NCBI RefSeq assembly: GCF_963678635.1
Contig: NW_026971345.1
Location: 50,050-114,049, forward strand
From: Symsagittifera roscoffensis
Taxonomy: Eukaryota; Xenacoelomorpha; Acoela; Convolutidae
Length of the DNA stretch: 64,000 nucleotides
Reading direction: 5' to 3'
Shown: piece by piece, positions 1 to 9,510 of the stretch
How positions within the stretch are numbered: position 1 is the stretch's first letter
How the letters are laid out: every line of letters begins with the position of its first letter
Made by a program: the position numbers and the translations under genes
Notes under the pieces: model-generated
What the model was told of the DNA's origin: nothing
Database searches by the model: none
What the model saw: only the letters and a program-made list of their open reading frames with translations

Positions 1-656
1 GTCCCCAGCCTGTCTCTCACGTTTGAGCTCGGAGCGACGGTTACGGCTCCAACCGTCTCCGTGGCCAAGGGCCCTAGGCGGTTGGCGAGGGATTCGGGCA
101 CGGTTGCCCTTATTCTACTCCCTCCGGTCAAATTGGTCCGAGCCAAAGAACCGGTCGCCCTCGACTCTTGCTCCACTTCTCTCAACTGCGTCTGAAACAC
201 ATCGTTAATCCAATGCCTCCCTCGTTGGCTATTGAAGTGCACTCCATCTCTGGTGAGCTCGATGTGATCAGTCATGCGTAGCATATTTTCGAGATCCAGG
301 AGTCGCAACTCGCCAGGATTGTTTCTCACCAGACTGCGGGTCATTTCATTCCACCGCGTCACGTTGCCATTCATGAAATCTGCAGCTATAGTGCCCACCA
401 AAGGATTTGGTGGTATCGTACACAGCATCACGAGCTTGGGTCTATACTTTTCTTTCAATTCGTTCAATAGACACACCAATAGAGGTTCCCACTTGTTCTC
501 TGGAGTTACGGGGGCTCTCGAGACGTCATTAGTCCCCAGCATTATTACTAATGTATCCAGATGATCCTCGCTCTGGAACTCCATCATTTTGATAACTTGA
601 GCCACTGAGGCTCCTCCAAAGGACAGAGTGGTAGTCTGACCATAGACGAAGATCTC
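1..656 (-). pseudogene. SGNH/GDSL hydrolase core, continuation of the third-gene ORF in a shifted frame
   Basis: Reading the minus strand from 656 to the left edge gives an uninterrupted frame. It continues the hydrolase domain begun in the upstream ORF (655-1884). The upstream frame carries block I (IIGDSL, nucleophile Ser). This frame carries the block II glycine (FGGAS), block III (LGTND, Gly and Asn) and block V (DGVHFN, catalytic Asp and His). All SGNH residues are therefore present, but split over two frames that differ by one base. This could be a single-base indel in this copy or an assembly error. The family contains esterases, lipases and acetylhydrolases; the substrate here is unknown. 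The ORF has no stop before position 1. Confidence 0.75.
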
Positions 657-1884
657 ATTCAGATCTCTCCAGACTGTCTCCAATGATCAAATGGCGACTC
701 CCTGGGGGAATTACTTGGTCGTTCGTGGCGGGGTTCCAGCTCATGTCATTCAAGCAGGCTCGAGGATGCTCGGCTGGCACTTGCGTGAACTGATGACGTG
801 TCATCAGATTCTTCCTGATACCTACCACGCGAGACTTCTCAAAGACTCCACCAGGCGCAGAGCACGCTATCGTGCGGGTTGCTCGCTCCGAGCCATCTGA
901 TGAATGATCACGACGCTGGGAAGGAACGATCCTAGCCAGTGTCCGCTCAGTGCCTCTGTTCATTTCATCCATTGCGGCTCTGGCCACTTGGTTAAATGAT
1001 TCCTGGAATTGAGGAGATAGATAGGTGTCAGAAGGGTCTGGTATCGTGAACCTCTGATTCGAAGCAGACGGTCGCGTCTGCTGAGGAGCCTCGGGCCCCC
1101 TTGATGCACGCAAATCCAGAACCTCAGGTCCTCTCGATGCGCACAGCTCCTGCGCTGTTGTTCTGGGGCGTGTGTCGTTAGATCCCTCCGAGGGTCTCAT
1201 GCTCGCCAGAATTTCCGGTGACGCTTGGCTCACCTTCGCCATATACAGCTCCTTCAGGTGCTTTATCTCATCCTCCTTGTAGGCCACCTGCAGATCTTCA
1301 AATTTCTTTTTCCATTCGTCTCTCTCTCGAGCTATGGCCCTGTACTCCTGAAGTTTGGCACACAGCTCACTCTGATCCCTCTCCTTCTTCTCCAGTGTCT
1401 CAATCGTTTCCGACGTCTGGATCTCTATCTCGCTCACTCTCACTCTCTTCAGGGGAGGAGCAGCTGTTGGAGAGTCGACCGAGTGTGACGGGCCTGGCCC
1501 ATCACGCTGTCTCTTCGCTCCGATTAGTGGCTGCGCAGGTTGGGCGGGTAAGGGCATCTCACCTAGCCGGTGGTCCCTTTGCTCACCTAGTCCTGGCTCA
1601 CGAGCCAGGTCGTGGCCAGACATTTCTCCGCGCCTCCATCTCATCAATCGGTTTCGGCCTCTCTCGGCGGTCCCGGACTCACCGAAGGCCAACAACAACA
1701 CGACTTCTGTAGGGCGATTCCCTCGACCCTCTCTTCCCAGTGCATTGAGGAGTGCGACCACAAACATCGCCAACCCCGGGTCTTCTCGTGTAAAATCACA
1801 ATCGATCAGCCGCTGATAGATCTCGTCTAGAGTCGCTCCTAGACTCGCTGAGAGGAATTCCATGAGGTCGTTCGTGTCACCCAT
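655..1884 (-). CDS. Third-gene ORF: coiled-coil protein with start of an SGNH hydrolase domain
   Basis: The frame is open from 1971, but the first ATG is at 1884, giving about 409 residues to the TGA at 655-657. The N-terminal ~60 residues are compact and leucine-rich. A basic, Arg-rich stretch and a heptad-like, charged coiled coil (roughly residues 150-220) follow, then a Pro/Arg/Ser-rich linker. The last residues contain HLIIGDSL, the block I motif of SGNH/GDSL hydrolases. The stop falls a few residues after the nucleophile serine; the rest of the domain follows in another frame (1-656). The ORF lies downstream of integrase, where retrovirus-like elements carry env, but no signal peptide or membrane span is seen. 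A minus-strand splice acceptor at 1979-1980 suggests expression from a spliced RNA (inference). Confidence 0.7.
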   Translation of the reverse strand: MGDTNDLMEFLSASLGATLDEIYQRLIDCDFTREDPGLAMFVVALLNALGREGRGNRPTEVVLLLAFGESGTAERGRNRLMRWRRGEMSGHDLAREPGLGEQRDHRLGEMPLPAQPAQPLIGAKRQRDGPGPSHSVDSPTAAPPLKRVRVSEIEIQTSETIETLEKKERDQSELCAKLQEYRAIARERDEWKKKFEDLQVAYKEDEIKHLKELYMAKVSQASPEILASMRPSEGSNDTRPRTTAQELCASRGPEVLDLRASRGPEAPQQTRPSASNQRFTIPDPSDTYLSPQFQESFNQVARAAMDEMNRGTERTLARIVPSQRRDHSSDGSERATRTIACSAPGGVFEKSRVVGIRKNLMTRHQFTQVPAEHPRACLNDMSWNPATNDQVIPPGSRHLIIGDSLERSE

Positions 1885-1978
1885 TTCTTTTCGTGTTGAT
1901 TCTTGATGTCGTGTCGTGTAATTTCTTTCTGTCTCCTCTGATTCAGTGTTCAGTAAACAATTTTCGATCAATCAAGAT

Positions 1979-1980
1979 CT
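1979..1980 (-). promoter_or_regulatory. Candidate splice acceptor upstream of the SGNH ORF
   Basis: On the minus strand a pyrimidine run (CCTGTTTTTTAG) ends in AG at 1980-1979, about 95 bases before the first ATG of the third gene at 1884. Retrovirus-like elements commonly express the gene after pol from a spliced RNA. The match to the acceptor consensus is good, but a donor was not located. Confidence 0.4.
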
Positions 1981-1984
1981 AAAA

Positions 1985-2359
1985 AACAGGTCGCGACTTA
2001 GAACCATCATTTTTGGGTGCAACATCAATCAATTCTCTAAAACTCTCCATTGAAATTCTCTTTTTCAATTCTGATTTAAAATTTTAGCACCAAGGTGGAT
2101 CCTCCACCTTTACCTTTGTCAGAGTAGCACGAATGTGCGCTGTCACCTTGATGACATGGGGTGCCCCAGGTCTTTTATGACACAAACATAAAACATATCA
2201 TAACAATAACATAACATAAACACATAAACATCACACACCTATACTATCACATAAAATCCTAATCCCTAATACTGTACCTAAGACCTAACCTAATCTAAAA
2301 CTTGACTCTAATTCCTATCGAATAACTTAATAAAAACCACTTATCGCCGAGCGCAATTC
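1985..2359 (-). other. Non-coding spacer between integrase ORF and third gene
   Basis: About 370 bases without a supported ORF. The plus strand has A- and CATAAA-rich text (2180-2260), which is T-rich on the element's sense strand. No terminator, LTR boundary or RNA gene could be recognised. Confidence 0.5.
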
Positions 2360-5300
2360 TTAGCATATACTCAGATAGTATTTTTTATGTAAGTAAACTT
2401 CTATGTCAGTCTCTGAAAATATCACATGCACAAGAGCGTACAACTCTCTCGGGTGTAGCTTCCCTCTATTGGGATCATAAACTGGCAACGAGAGAGAGGT
2501 CACACCTCTCTCAACCAGGAAATCCCTTAGTCGAGTTAAGGCCAATACCAAGCTCTCCGGATTCACGTGTTGCCTATCAGTAGCTTTCGTAACCAAAAAA
2601 CACAAGTATTTCCCTGGTATCTGTGATGCAACAGGGGGCAACGCTATCATCCCTCCTACACCCGGCCTCTGTTTCCACAAAAACTCGATATTCTTGTACT
2701 CTCTTTTAAAGTCGGCCGCTAGTGCTGTTTTGAAGCTTACGTCCGCCGTTATCGCTATGGCGCACGTGCGTTCCGCGAGTATGAAATCGCTGTCCGTTAT
2801 AACGATATTGTTCGAATAGTGGTTCGGTAGATCAAAATACGATTCAAAGATTCGTCCAAAAGGTGGTTTCTTAGCATTCTCGCCCTCTGTCTCTAGTTCT
2901 CCGGTTTCCCTTGCCGATTTCAATTTTTTTATTATGAGATTTTCGGTGTGGGTGAGTCCTACCCCCACTCCCCGGACAAAAATATCCATCGACGTCCCCG
3001 TCGATCGCCCAAAGTCTAGGAGACCGAGGTTGGATTGTGGAACACGTAGAGGACCATCTGGGGCGACCCAGTTGGACTCGGTATTATCATGACTGATGTA
3101 TTTGACGCCGTCCCTATCGACGTCCTGAATCGTCAGGATCGTCTCTTTTGGATCTGTCGGCAGATCATGGAGCCATTTGAGCACGCGCAAGTTTGTTAGT
3201 TCTTGCTCATGAGTCTGTTCCTCTTCTGGTTCGAACTCCACTTCCGGTTCTGATCGATCGTCGATCCAATCTTGATCCATATCGTTCACAAGGTCGATTT
3301 CTTCTGGCATCGCTACTTCGTCCAGCCCCACCAGCGAGTCTATGACATCACTCACTACTATCCGGTCTACAACGAAGTCCTCGCCATACGGATTGTATTT
3401 CTTTTGGTTTTTTCCTCTCTTACTTTGGCGTGTCTCCATAGTGAGCGGAAAGTCAGGCTGTATTCCTTTGTCAATTTCGGTTTGTTCCGGGCAACCCCAG
3501 TCTTCTTCGGCATAGGGTAGAGTTTCATCGTCCACCTCTACTCGCTCAGTCAACTCGAGATCCAGTGGTAGATCGCAATCGTCCACCACCTCATTCCCGT
3601 CGTTCTTGTCGCGAGTACCCCTTTCATTCACTTCACAAGCAGGATCCACTATTAAATAGTCTCCCTCTTGCATGTCCGCTGGGATGCACCAATCCTCGGA
3701 CGAGGCGTTGTGTGGTTTGATATTCTCGTAATGAGCCGCTCTTCCTGTGCTCAGCCGATAAAAACGACCTCCTTGATGCACCTCTGTTATCTGAAATGGA
3801 CCACGCCATTTCTTTAATAGTTTCTTGGTTCCTTTTGGTGGAACCACTTCCTGGAACACCCAGACGTAATCGCCAACTGAGTAGGCTTTCGCATCGGCTG
3901 TCCTTTTATCAAACCTCCTTTTTTGTCTAATCTGCGCCTGTTGCGTATTCCTCCTGCATAAGTCATTGAGGTCCTGTTGTCTTCTAATAACGTCCCGCAC
4001 GTACGTTTGCGGTGCTGTCCTCTTCCCTTCATATTCAGGGTAGAAGAACGTCAACGGGAGTGCTTTTTCATGACCCGTCAGCATCATATGTGGACTTATT
4101 CCCGTGGTGGAATGCTCCGTGCTGTTGTAAGCACCCATCACTTGCGGCAAGTGCTTATCCCAGTCATCCATATAGCGTGAGCAGTAGACTCTCAACATGG
4201 ATACCAGTGTGCGATTTTGCCTCTCGACTAGGCCATTCATTTGCGGGTGATAAGTGGTCGAGTGGGCCTGCGCTACCTGCGACCTTTTCATCAACTCTTT
4301 GGTGAGATCACCTACGAATGCTTTGCCATTGTCCGATTGGAACGTGATGGGGCAGCCATGCCTTGCTATCCACACGTTTATCAAATGATCGCATGTTTCT
4401 TCTGCCGATGCTGTCATGCAGGGTGCTGCCTCCGCATACTTTGTAAAATGGTCAATCATTACCAGCACTTGATTATAGCCCGTTGCTGTCATGCAGATTT
4501 TCTGATGATCGATTTGCACCACTTCGTTGAAACCTGACGATTCTATTGACTGTAGGGGGAACCTTAGTTTCCTGGGATCCTTTGCCTGTTGACAAGACAG
4601 GCATGCGGCTATCCATTTCTCACAAGCCTTCTTCAATCCCGGCCATTCGAATCGTTTTTGTATCCTGTTATACACTTTGTCCACGCCTTGATGTCCCATC
4701 TGATCATGTGAGCGAAAGAGCAATTCGGTCTGGTACAACTGTGGTAACACTATTGAATTGTATTTATAACGGACCTTGTCCTCCTCCTTGCGCTTACAGG
4801 CTACGATTCCGTCCTTGTTCAGGTACAACAAGTCTTTTCTCTTCAGGTAAAACTGCTTCAGGATTTTGTAGCTGTCTTCTTCCAAGTCTCCCTTGTCAGG
4901 TGCTCCATTCTCGATCCATCTTTTCAGACTGCTCGTCATTCTATCATTTCGTTGAGCCCTCAGGAGATCCGACAGCCTGTACCTGGCTTTCAAATACGTC
5001 TTCACCGCGTTCATTTGCCCACTCATTATCTCCGGAGCATGAGCATCGTCCATCAACTTGACACACCATATCTTTTTCAAAGGCGTCGCTTCTTGCACAG
5101 ATGGTTCCAGATTGGTACGAACGACCGTACCATGTGGCAGCAATCTGGTTGGGCGTTTTGAAACTGCTATCAGCTCGAGCTCGTCTGCGGCATTATCTAC
5201 CACAGTGCCCTCCTCATCTGAGGTGTATCTGTCCCTGTCTGGATCCTGATGTGTTTCTCGATCCAGCCCACGCTGCTTCCAGTCTACCAACAAGGAGTGG

Positions 5301-5911
5301 ATTGCGATCTCTGACACATCGGAATTGGAAGTTGTTTCAGACGTGTTGTCCCAGGACTGGGGTCCCGAGTCAACACTGTAGTCAACTGATTCTCCAACAT
5401 CATATCCCAAGTTGTCTGAGATGTTTCTCGACTCCCCGGACAAAACTCTGTCCATTGGTCGCTTTGAACCCGACTCCCCGGACAAAATTCTGCCCTTAGG
5501 TGGTCTAGTCAACCTCTCCCCGGACAAGTTGTCCTGCACGGGCTCAAAGGTGTTTGACTCCTCAGACAAGTCGTCCTTGACTGGCTCGAAGGTGCCAGAC
5601 TCCCCGGACATTGTCTCGTCCACGGACGAACAATCTGTGCTTGGCTCATATTCCTCTTTTGCATCCGTGAAGTGCACTCTTCTCGTGAAGCTAGATTTCG
5701 ACCTGATCCTGATTTCCTCAGTAGCTTGGTTCTGATTCAATGTTCTATATTCAGTGAACGAAGTTCTCAACAAGACTTCTTTCGGCATCGAGGTCACCAG
5801 CTGGTTGACGATCGACCTGCAATCCCGTTCAACGCCTCGGCTGCGAATGGACACTGGCCTCTTCTCTGTTCTCTCGGTGACAGTCTCAACCTCTGCATGG
5901 TCTCCATCCAT
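2360..5911 (-). CDS. Integrase with C-terminal TARG1/OARD1-like macro domain
   Basis: The ORF has 1183 residues with ATG at 5911, overlapping the RT ORF by 118 bases in the -1 frame relative to it. Residues 100-160 hold about five imperfect copies of a motif around LSGES. The zinc-binding HHCC domain uses His402, His407, Cys437 and Cys440. The catalytic core has Asp468 (VQIDH), Asp527 (QSDNGK) and Glu563 (LVERQN), the DD35E spacing. A GPY/F-type module (KKWRGPFQI) lies near 701-709. A long acidic linker (750-1000) follows. Residues ~1035-1175 align by eye with TARG1/OARD1 macro domains: the CFLVTK strand, the long helix, GVTSLSLP and FSETDIEVYL all match in order. The lysine of the LxTK strand is kept. 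The glycine-rich ADP-ribose loop and the GCGLD loop are altered, so catalysis is doubtful. Confidence 0.9.
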   Translation of the reverse strand: MDGDHAEVETVTERTEKRPVSIRSRGVERDCRSIVNQLVTSMPKEVLLRTSFTEYRTLNQNQATEEIRIRSKSSFTRRVHFTDAKEEYEPSTDCSSVDETMSGESGTFEPVKDDLSEESNTFEPVQDNLSGERLTRPPKGRILSGESGSKRPMDRVLSGESRNISDNLGYDVGESVDYSVDSGPQSWDNTSETTSNSDVSEIAIHSLLVDWKQRGLDRETHQDPDRDRYTSDEEGTVVDNAADELELIAVSKRPTRLLPHGTVVRTNLEPSVQEATPLKKIWCVKLMDDAHAPEIMSGQMNAVKTYLKARYRLSDLLRAQRNDRMTSSLKRWIENGAPDKGDLEEDSYKILKQFYLKRKDLLYLNKDGIVACKRKEEDKVRYKYNSIVLPQLYQTELLFRSHDQMGHQGVDKVYNRIQKRFEWPGLKKACEKWIAACLSCQQAKDPRKLRFPLQSIESSGFNEVVQIDHQKICMTATGYNQVLVMIDHFTKYAEAAPCMTASAEETCDHLINVWIARHGCPITFQSDNGKAFVGDLTKELMKRSQVAQAHSTTYHPQMNGLVERQNRTLVSMLRVYCSRYMDDWDKHLPQVMGAYNSTEHSTTGISPHMMLTGHEKALPLTFFYPEYEGKRTAPQTYVRDVIRRQQDLNDLCRRNTQQAQIRQKRRFDKRTADAKAYSVGDYVWVFQEVVPPKGTKKLLKKWRGPFQITEVHQGGRFYRLSTGRAAHYENIKPHNASSEDWCIPADMQEGDYLIVDPACEVNERGTRDKNDGNEVVDDCDLPLDLELTERVEVDDETLPYAEEDWGCPEQTEIDKGIQPDFPLTMETRQSKRGKNQKKYNPYGEDFVVDRIVVSDVIDSLVGLDEVAMPEEIDLVNDMDQDWIDDRSEPEVEFEPEEEQTHEQELTNLRVLKWLHDLPTDPKETILTIQDVDRDGVKYISHDNTESNWVAPDGPLRVPQSNLGLLDFGRSTGTSMDIFVRGVGVGLTHTENLIIKKLKSARETGELETEGENAKKPPFGRIFESYFDLPNHYSNNIVITDSDFILAERTCAIAITADVSFKTALAADFKREYKNIEFLWKQRPGVGGMIALPPVASQIPGKYLCFLVTKATDRQHVNPESLVLALTRLRDFLVERGVTSLSLPVYDPNRGKLHPRELYALVHVIFSETDIEVYLHKKYYLSIC

Positions 5912-8900
5912 TCAGGATCATGCCTATCCACTTCCCTATCCAACAAGTCACGGAGTTTTCCCATGACGTCCGGCGCCACGTTCACCGTCTTATTCAATAA
6001 AGCGATGCTGTTTATACCCAGCCTGGTCAGTTCTTGCTGTACCAAGTTGGATCGGACTAGCAGATCCAACGGAACGGGTTCGCCTCTGGCTAAAAGCTTT
6101 ATCTCCGCGGCCGTCTCCACTGGAAGGTCAGGGTGTCCAGGTATAGGATGTCGTGATTTGTCTAACCACCTAGTAAGTGGCAGCTTATCATAGGTTTCTT
6201 TGTCCAGAAAGGAAAACCCGTCTTTGATCTCTGATTGGTTAGCCTGCTTCTCTTCGAGGCGCTCATAAAATTCTGTCTTTTTGCTGAGGCTATCTGCGTT
6301 CTGGTGCTTGTCACGGGTGCGGTGCTCTATGATCATGTGGTATCCATCCAGGCGCACAATCCAACGACCAATATAGCTTTGGTCCATCGAATAGGTTTTC
6401 AGCCAGGCAAGGGCACGATTGTCCACTCGTAACTTGAAGGGAGCACTCCCCAGGTAGGCCCTGTATTTTTCCACAAACGTGATCACAGCAAACATCTCCG
6501 CTTTTGGTGCGCTGTATTTCATCTCAGTGTCACTCAGGACTTTACTTCCATAAGCTATCGGACGAAGAACCGTTCTCCCGTTCCACTTCTGCTCTTGGTG
6601 AAGTATGCCTGATATCGCAACCACTGATGCATCCGTGTCCAGCACGAACATCCCCTTCTCCGTTGGCATGCCGAGGACCGGTGCCTCGCAAAGTTCACGT
6701 TTGATGTTTTCAAATGAGACTTGTGCCTCATCAGTCCAGGTGAACTTTTTGCCCTTGTTTCTCATCAACCTCTGCATGGGGTATATTTTGTCAGCATACC
6801 CCTTGATGAACTCGCGATAATAATTGGCGAATCCCAGAAAACTCATCAGCTGTGTATCTGTTTTAGGTGCCTTCCAGGTCAGCACCGCCTCAACCGCTTC
6901 GGGATCTGGTCTCACTCCATGTTTGTCAACCAGGCGGCCCAGATACTTTATGGAATCCCTGAGGATTTCACACTTAGAGGGTTTGCATTTCAGAACCGCC
7001 TGCTTCATGCAAGAAAACACCTCCTCCAACCTCTCTATGTGGTCTTCTAAGGTTGGTGTTGCAATCACTACATCATCGACATAACACATGATGAGATTCC
7101 CATATTTCTTAGTGACGCTCGTGAGTGCCTGTGCCATCAGTCGCTGGAATGTGGCCGTCGCGTTGCACAATCCGAATGGCATCCTCTTCCACTGGAACAG
7201 TCCCAGCTCACACGCGAAACCTGTTTTCTCTCGATCTTGCTTTCTGAGTGGCACTCGCCAGAATGCTGAGCCCAAATCCAGCGTCGTGAAGAGCTTAGCG
7301 TCTCCCAGCTTGGATAGGCTCTCATCGATGCGGGGAATGGGGTATGCGTCTTTTGTAGTCACTGCGTTCAGATAACGGAAATCACAACAAAACCTGAGTT
7401 GCCCCCCTTTCTTTTTCGCCATGACCACGCCACAGGCCCATGGGGACTTCGACGGCTCGATCATGTCGTACTCCATTAACATCTCGATTTCCTTCCTACA
7501 CGCTTCTGACTTATTTGGGGTCATTCTTCTCGCCCCTTCCCTATGAGGTACCGAGCCCTCTTCTATCTCAATCTCGTGCTCTACAAAATTGCAACAACCT
7601 ATGTCGGCCTTAAGTTTCGAAAAAACGTCTGCGTTCCGATTTAGCACCGCCCTGAGCGAATCTAGTTCCTTGTCAGATATTTTACCCTTCAGATGTTCTA
7701 TCTCAGGTAGGACAGGCCTATTCGCTGCTAACTCTGCTTCCGTCGGCCTCTCAGGAAAGTTGGAACAACTAGACAGCCCATCATCTGTTTCCGACTTCAT
7801 TGAAAACAATTTCCTAGAAGATTTCAATTCAATTACTCTTTTCATTATACATTCTTGGTTCGCATGTAATGGACACTTAGTTACATCAAACTTCTTCAAG
7901 TTCTCCACACTCAGAAAGTCTGTGTTCAGAGGCAAAGCGTAGCCAAATTTCTTTCCCCTCTGTATTGTCACTGTTGTTGCTTCTGTGTTCAATAACACAC
8001 TCACACACAGTCCGCTCTGAATGAGTGAGAAGCTTCTTCCTAAAATAGCCGAGCTTTTACTGTTTGGATTTGGTACCAGACACACCTGTCTGTCATTGCT
8101 GAGTTCATTCAAGTTCCTCATCCTAAACGTTGCTATTACGGCTTGGTTCGGTTTTAATCTAACTTTTCGATCCAGAAAAATCGGCACCTTGGCCTGATTA
8201 ATTAAGATCTTATTAAGGGGTCTTTTCTCATACTTTCTTTCAGGATCCTTGATCCTAATCAATCCGTCATTGAGATCTATCGTGACGTCAAAGTTGCGAA
8301 CGAAATCCCTTCCTAGGATGAACTGGTCGGAATCATCCAAATTCTCTACTACTAGGAAGCTCATCCACAGATGTCTCCCTCCGAGCTGCAGTGAGATGAT
8401 CGGGGTTCGTCCGGCGACATAGATCGCTCCCTGATTGGCAGCTGCCAACCTGATGTTTGTCGGTATGAGATCCGACCTATCAAAACCTATGTCGGTCCAA
8501 GTTTTGACTGGCATGACACTAACCACTGCTCCCGTGTCTAGCAGTCCCTTTACTGAAAGTTGTCTGCCTTGCACGTCCAGAACGTGTGCGGCCAGATCTG
8601 CCTCGCAACCAATATGCACAGCATCTTGTTCGAGCATCGCGTTGTGTCCGATTCGTCTGACCTTCAGCTCCTCTTGACCAATGTATATCCGGCCAACCTG
8701 ATCGTTCGCATCAGTTATGTGAGCTTTCGTGTAGATATTGATGCCATCCACATTCATCAGAATCGGGTAAGGGCCATGGACATCGATATAATGTCCGTCC
8801 ACTTTCATCAGCCTCGGACCTCCCGTTGTGAGCAGCGCTCGCACTGCCCTGGAGTCCAGTTTGGGATCCTTCTCCTTCAGGTAGTCGGCATAGATGTCCA

Positions 8901-9510
8901 GGTGGACCAGTGTAATCTCGGATGGCTCGCTCAGGTTCTTGACCACCTGGTGCCCTGCGACTGAGATGATAGACATTATTTTGGTCCCTGCCTTCGTCAT
9001 GCCGAAAGTCTTGCCAGATATAACGTTCAGTTTTAGTCCCTGTTTCTTGGGCTCTTTTTCGTCTTCTGCTCTTGTCGTCTTACTCAGGACATTAAGACTT
9101 TCCCGAAGATCTGTGCTCTCCAGCTCCGACCTTACCCATTGCTCCACTTCTTTCGTGGCTAGGTCCTGTTTGACATTCTGCAGAGCTGTCTTTGATGCCA
9201 GGCCGTAATCCACCTTGAGTGGGATAGACGACTCTGTTTCGAGGTTCGAGGCTACCACCTCGTCAGGCCACGTCTTAACCTTTTTGGTCGTGAAAGTGCT
9301 CGGTGTCGTCTCCTTTTTCCGAGATTCAGCCTCGTTCATCAGACGTGCTCGACTGGCCTTGACACCCGAAAGCGCCTCTTCGTGGCGGGGATGTTTCGCG
9401 TCCGCTACTGCGTCCCAAAATTGAGTACAATCCGACTTGAAGTGTCCCTCCAAATTACAGAGGAAACACCTTGGACCATATTTCATGATGAGCCCTCTCA
9501 CGTACTTCAT
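5794..9510 (-). CDS. pol: Pol: zinc knuckle, aspartic protease, reverse transcriptase, RNase H
   Basis: The ORF has 1238 residues with ATG at 9510. It opens with a CCHC knuckle (Cys15, Cys18, His23, Cys28) that belongs functionally to the nucleocapsid. The aspartic protease active site is LLDTGA (Asp325). RT spans about 640-850, with Asp745 (TLDLGSAF) and the YVDD box at 810-813. RNase H follows at about 950-1080 with Asp958 and a terminal NADSLS. Integrase is not in this frame but in the next ORF, which overlaps the end by 118 bases in the -1 frame. Relative to gag this ORF is in the +1 frame, with a 56-base overlap. Each domain looks intact. Confidence 0.93.
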   Translation of the reverse strand: MKYVRGLIMKYGPRCFLCNLEGHFKSDCTQFWDAVADAKHPRHEEALSGVKASRARLMNEAESRKKETTPSTFTTKKVKTWPDEVVASNLETESSIPLKVDYGLASKTALQNVKQDLATKEVEQWVRSELESTDLRESLNVLSKTTRAEDEKEPKKQGLKLNVISGKTFGMTKAGTKIMSIISVAGHQVVKNLSEPSEITLVHLDIYADYLKEKDPKLDSRAVRALLTTGGPRLMKVDGHYIDVHGPYPILMNVDGINIYTKAHITDANDQVGRIYIGQEELKVRRIGHNAMLEQDAVHIGCEADLAAHVLDVQGRQLSVKGLLDTGAVVSVMPVKTWTDIGFDRSDLIPTNIRLAAANQGAIYVAGRTPIISLQLGGRHLWMSFLVVENLDDSDQFILGRDFVRNFDVTIDLNDGLIRIKDPERKYEKRPLNKILINQAKVPIFLDRKVRLKPNQAVIATFRMRNLNELSNDRQVCLVPNPNSKSSAILGRSFSLIQSGLCVSVLLNTEATTVTIQRGKKFGYALPLNTDFLSVENLKKFDVTKCPLHANQECIMKRVIELKSSRKLFSMKSETDDGLSSCSNFPERPTEAELAANRPVLPEIEHLKGKISDKELDSLRAVLNRNADVFSKLKADIGCCNFVEHEIEIEEGSVPHREGARRMTPNKSEACRKEIEMLMEYDMIEPSKSPWACGVVMAKKKGGQLRFCCDFRYLNAVTTKDAYPIPRIDESLSKLGDAKLFTTLDLGSAFWRVPLRKQDREKTGFACELGLFQWKRMPFGLCNATATFQRLMAQALTSVTKKYGNLIMCYVDDVVIATPTLEDHIERLEEVFSCMKQAVLKCKPSKCEILRDSIKYLGRLVDKHGVRPDPEAVEAVLTWKAPKTDTQLMSFLGFANYYREFIKGYADKIYPMQRLMRNKGKKFTWTDEAQVSFENIKRELCEAPVLGMPTEKGMFVLDTDASVVAISGILHQEQKWNGRTVLRPIAYGSKVLSDTEMKYSAPKAEMFAVITFVEKYRAYLGSAPFKLRVDNRALAWLKTYSMDQSYIGRWIVRLDGYHMIIEHRTRDKHQNADSLSKKTEFYERLEEKQANQSEIKDGFSFLDKETYDKLPLTRWLDKSRHPIPGHPDLPVETAAEIKLLARGEPVPLDLLVRSNLVQQELTRLGINSIALLNKTVNVAPDVMGKLRDLLDREVDRHDPEWMETMQRLRLSPREQRRGQCPFAAEALNGIAGRSSTSW

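Noticed and set aside
274..564. Plus-strand 96-codon frame
   Set aside because: It lies opposite the SGNH hydrolase coding sequence and has no family resemblance.
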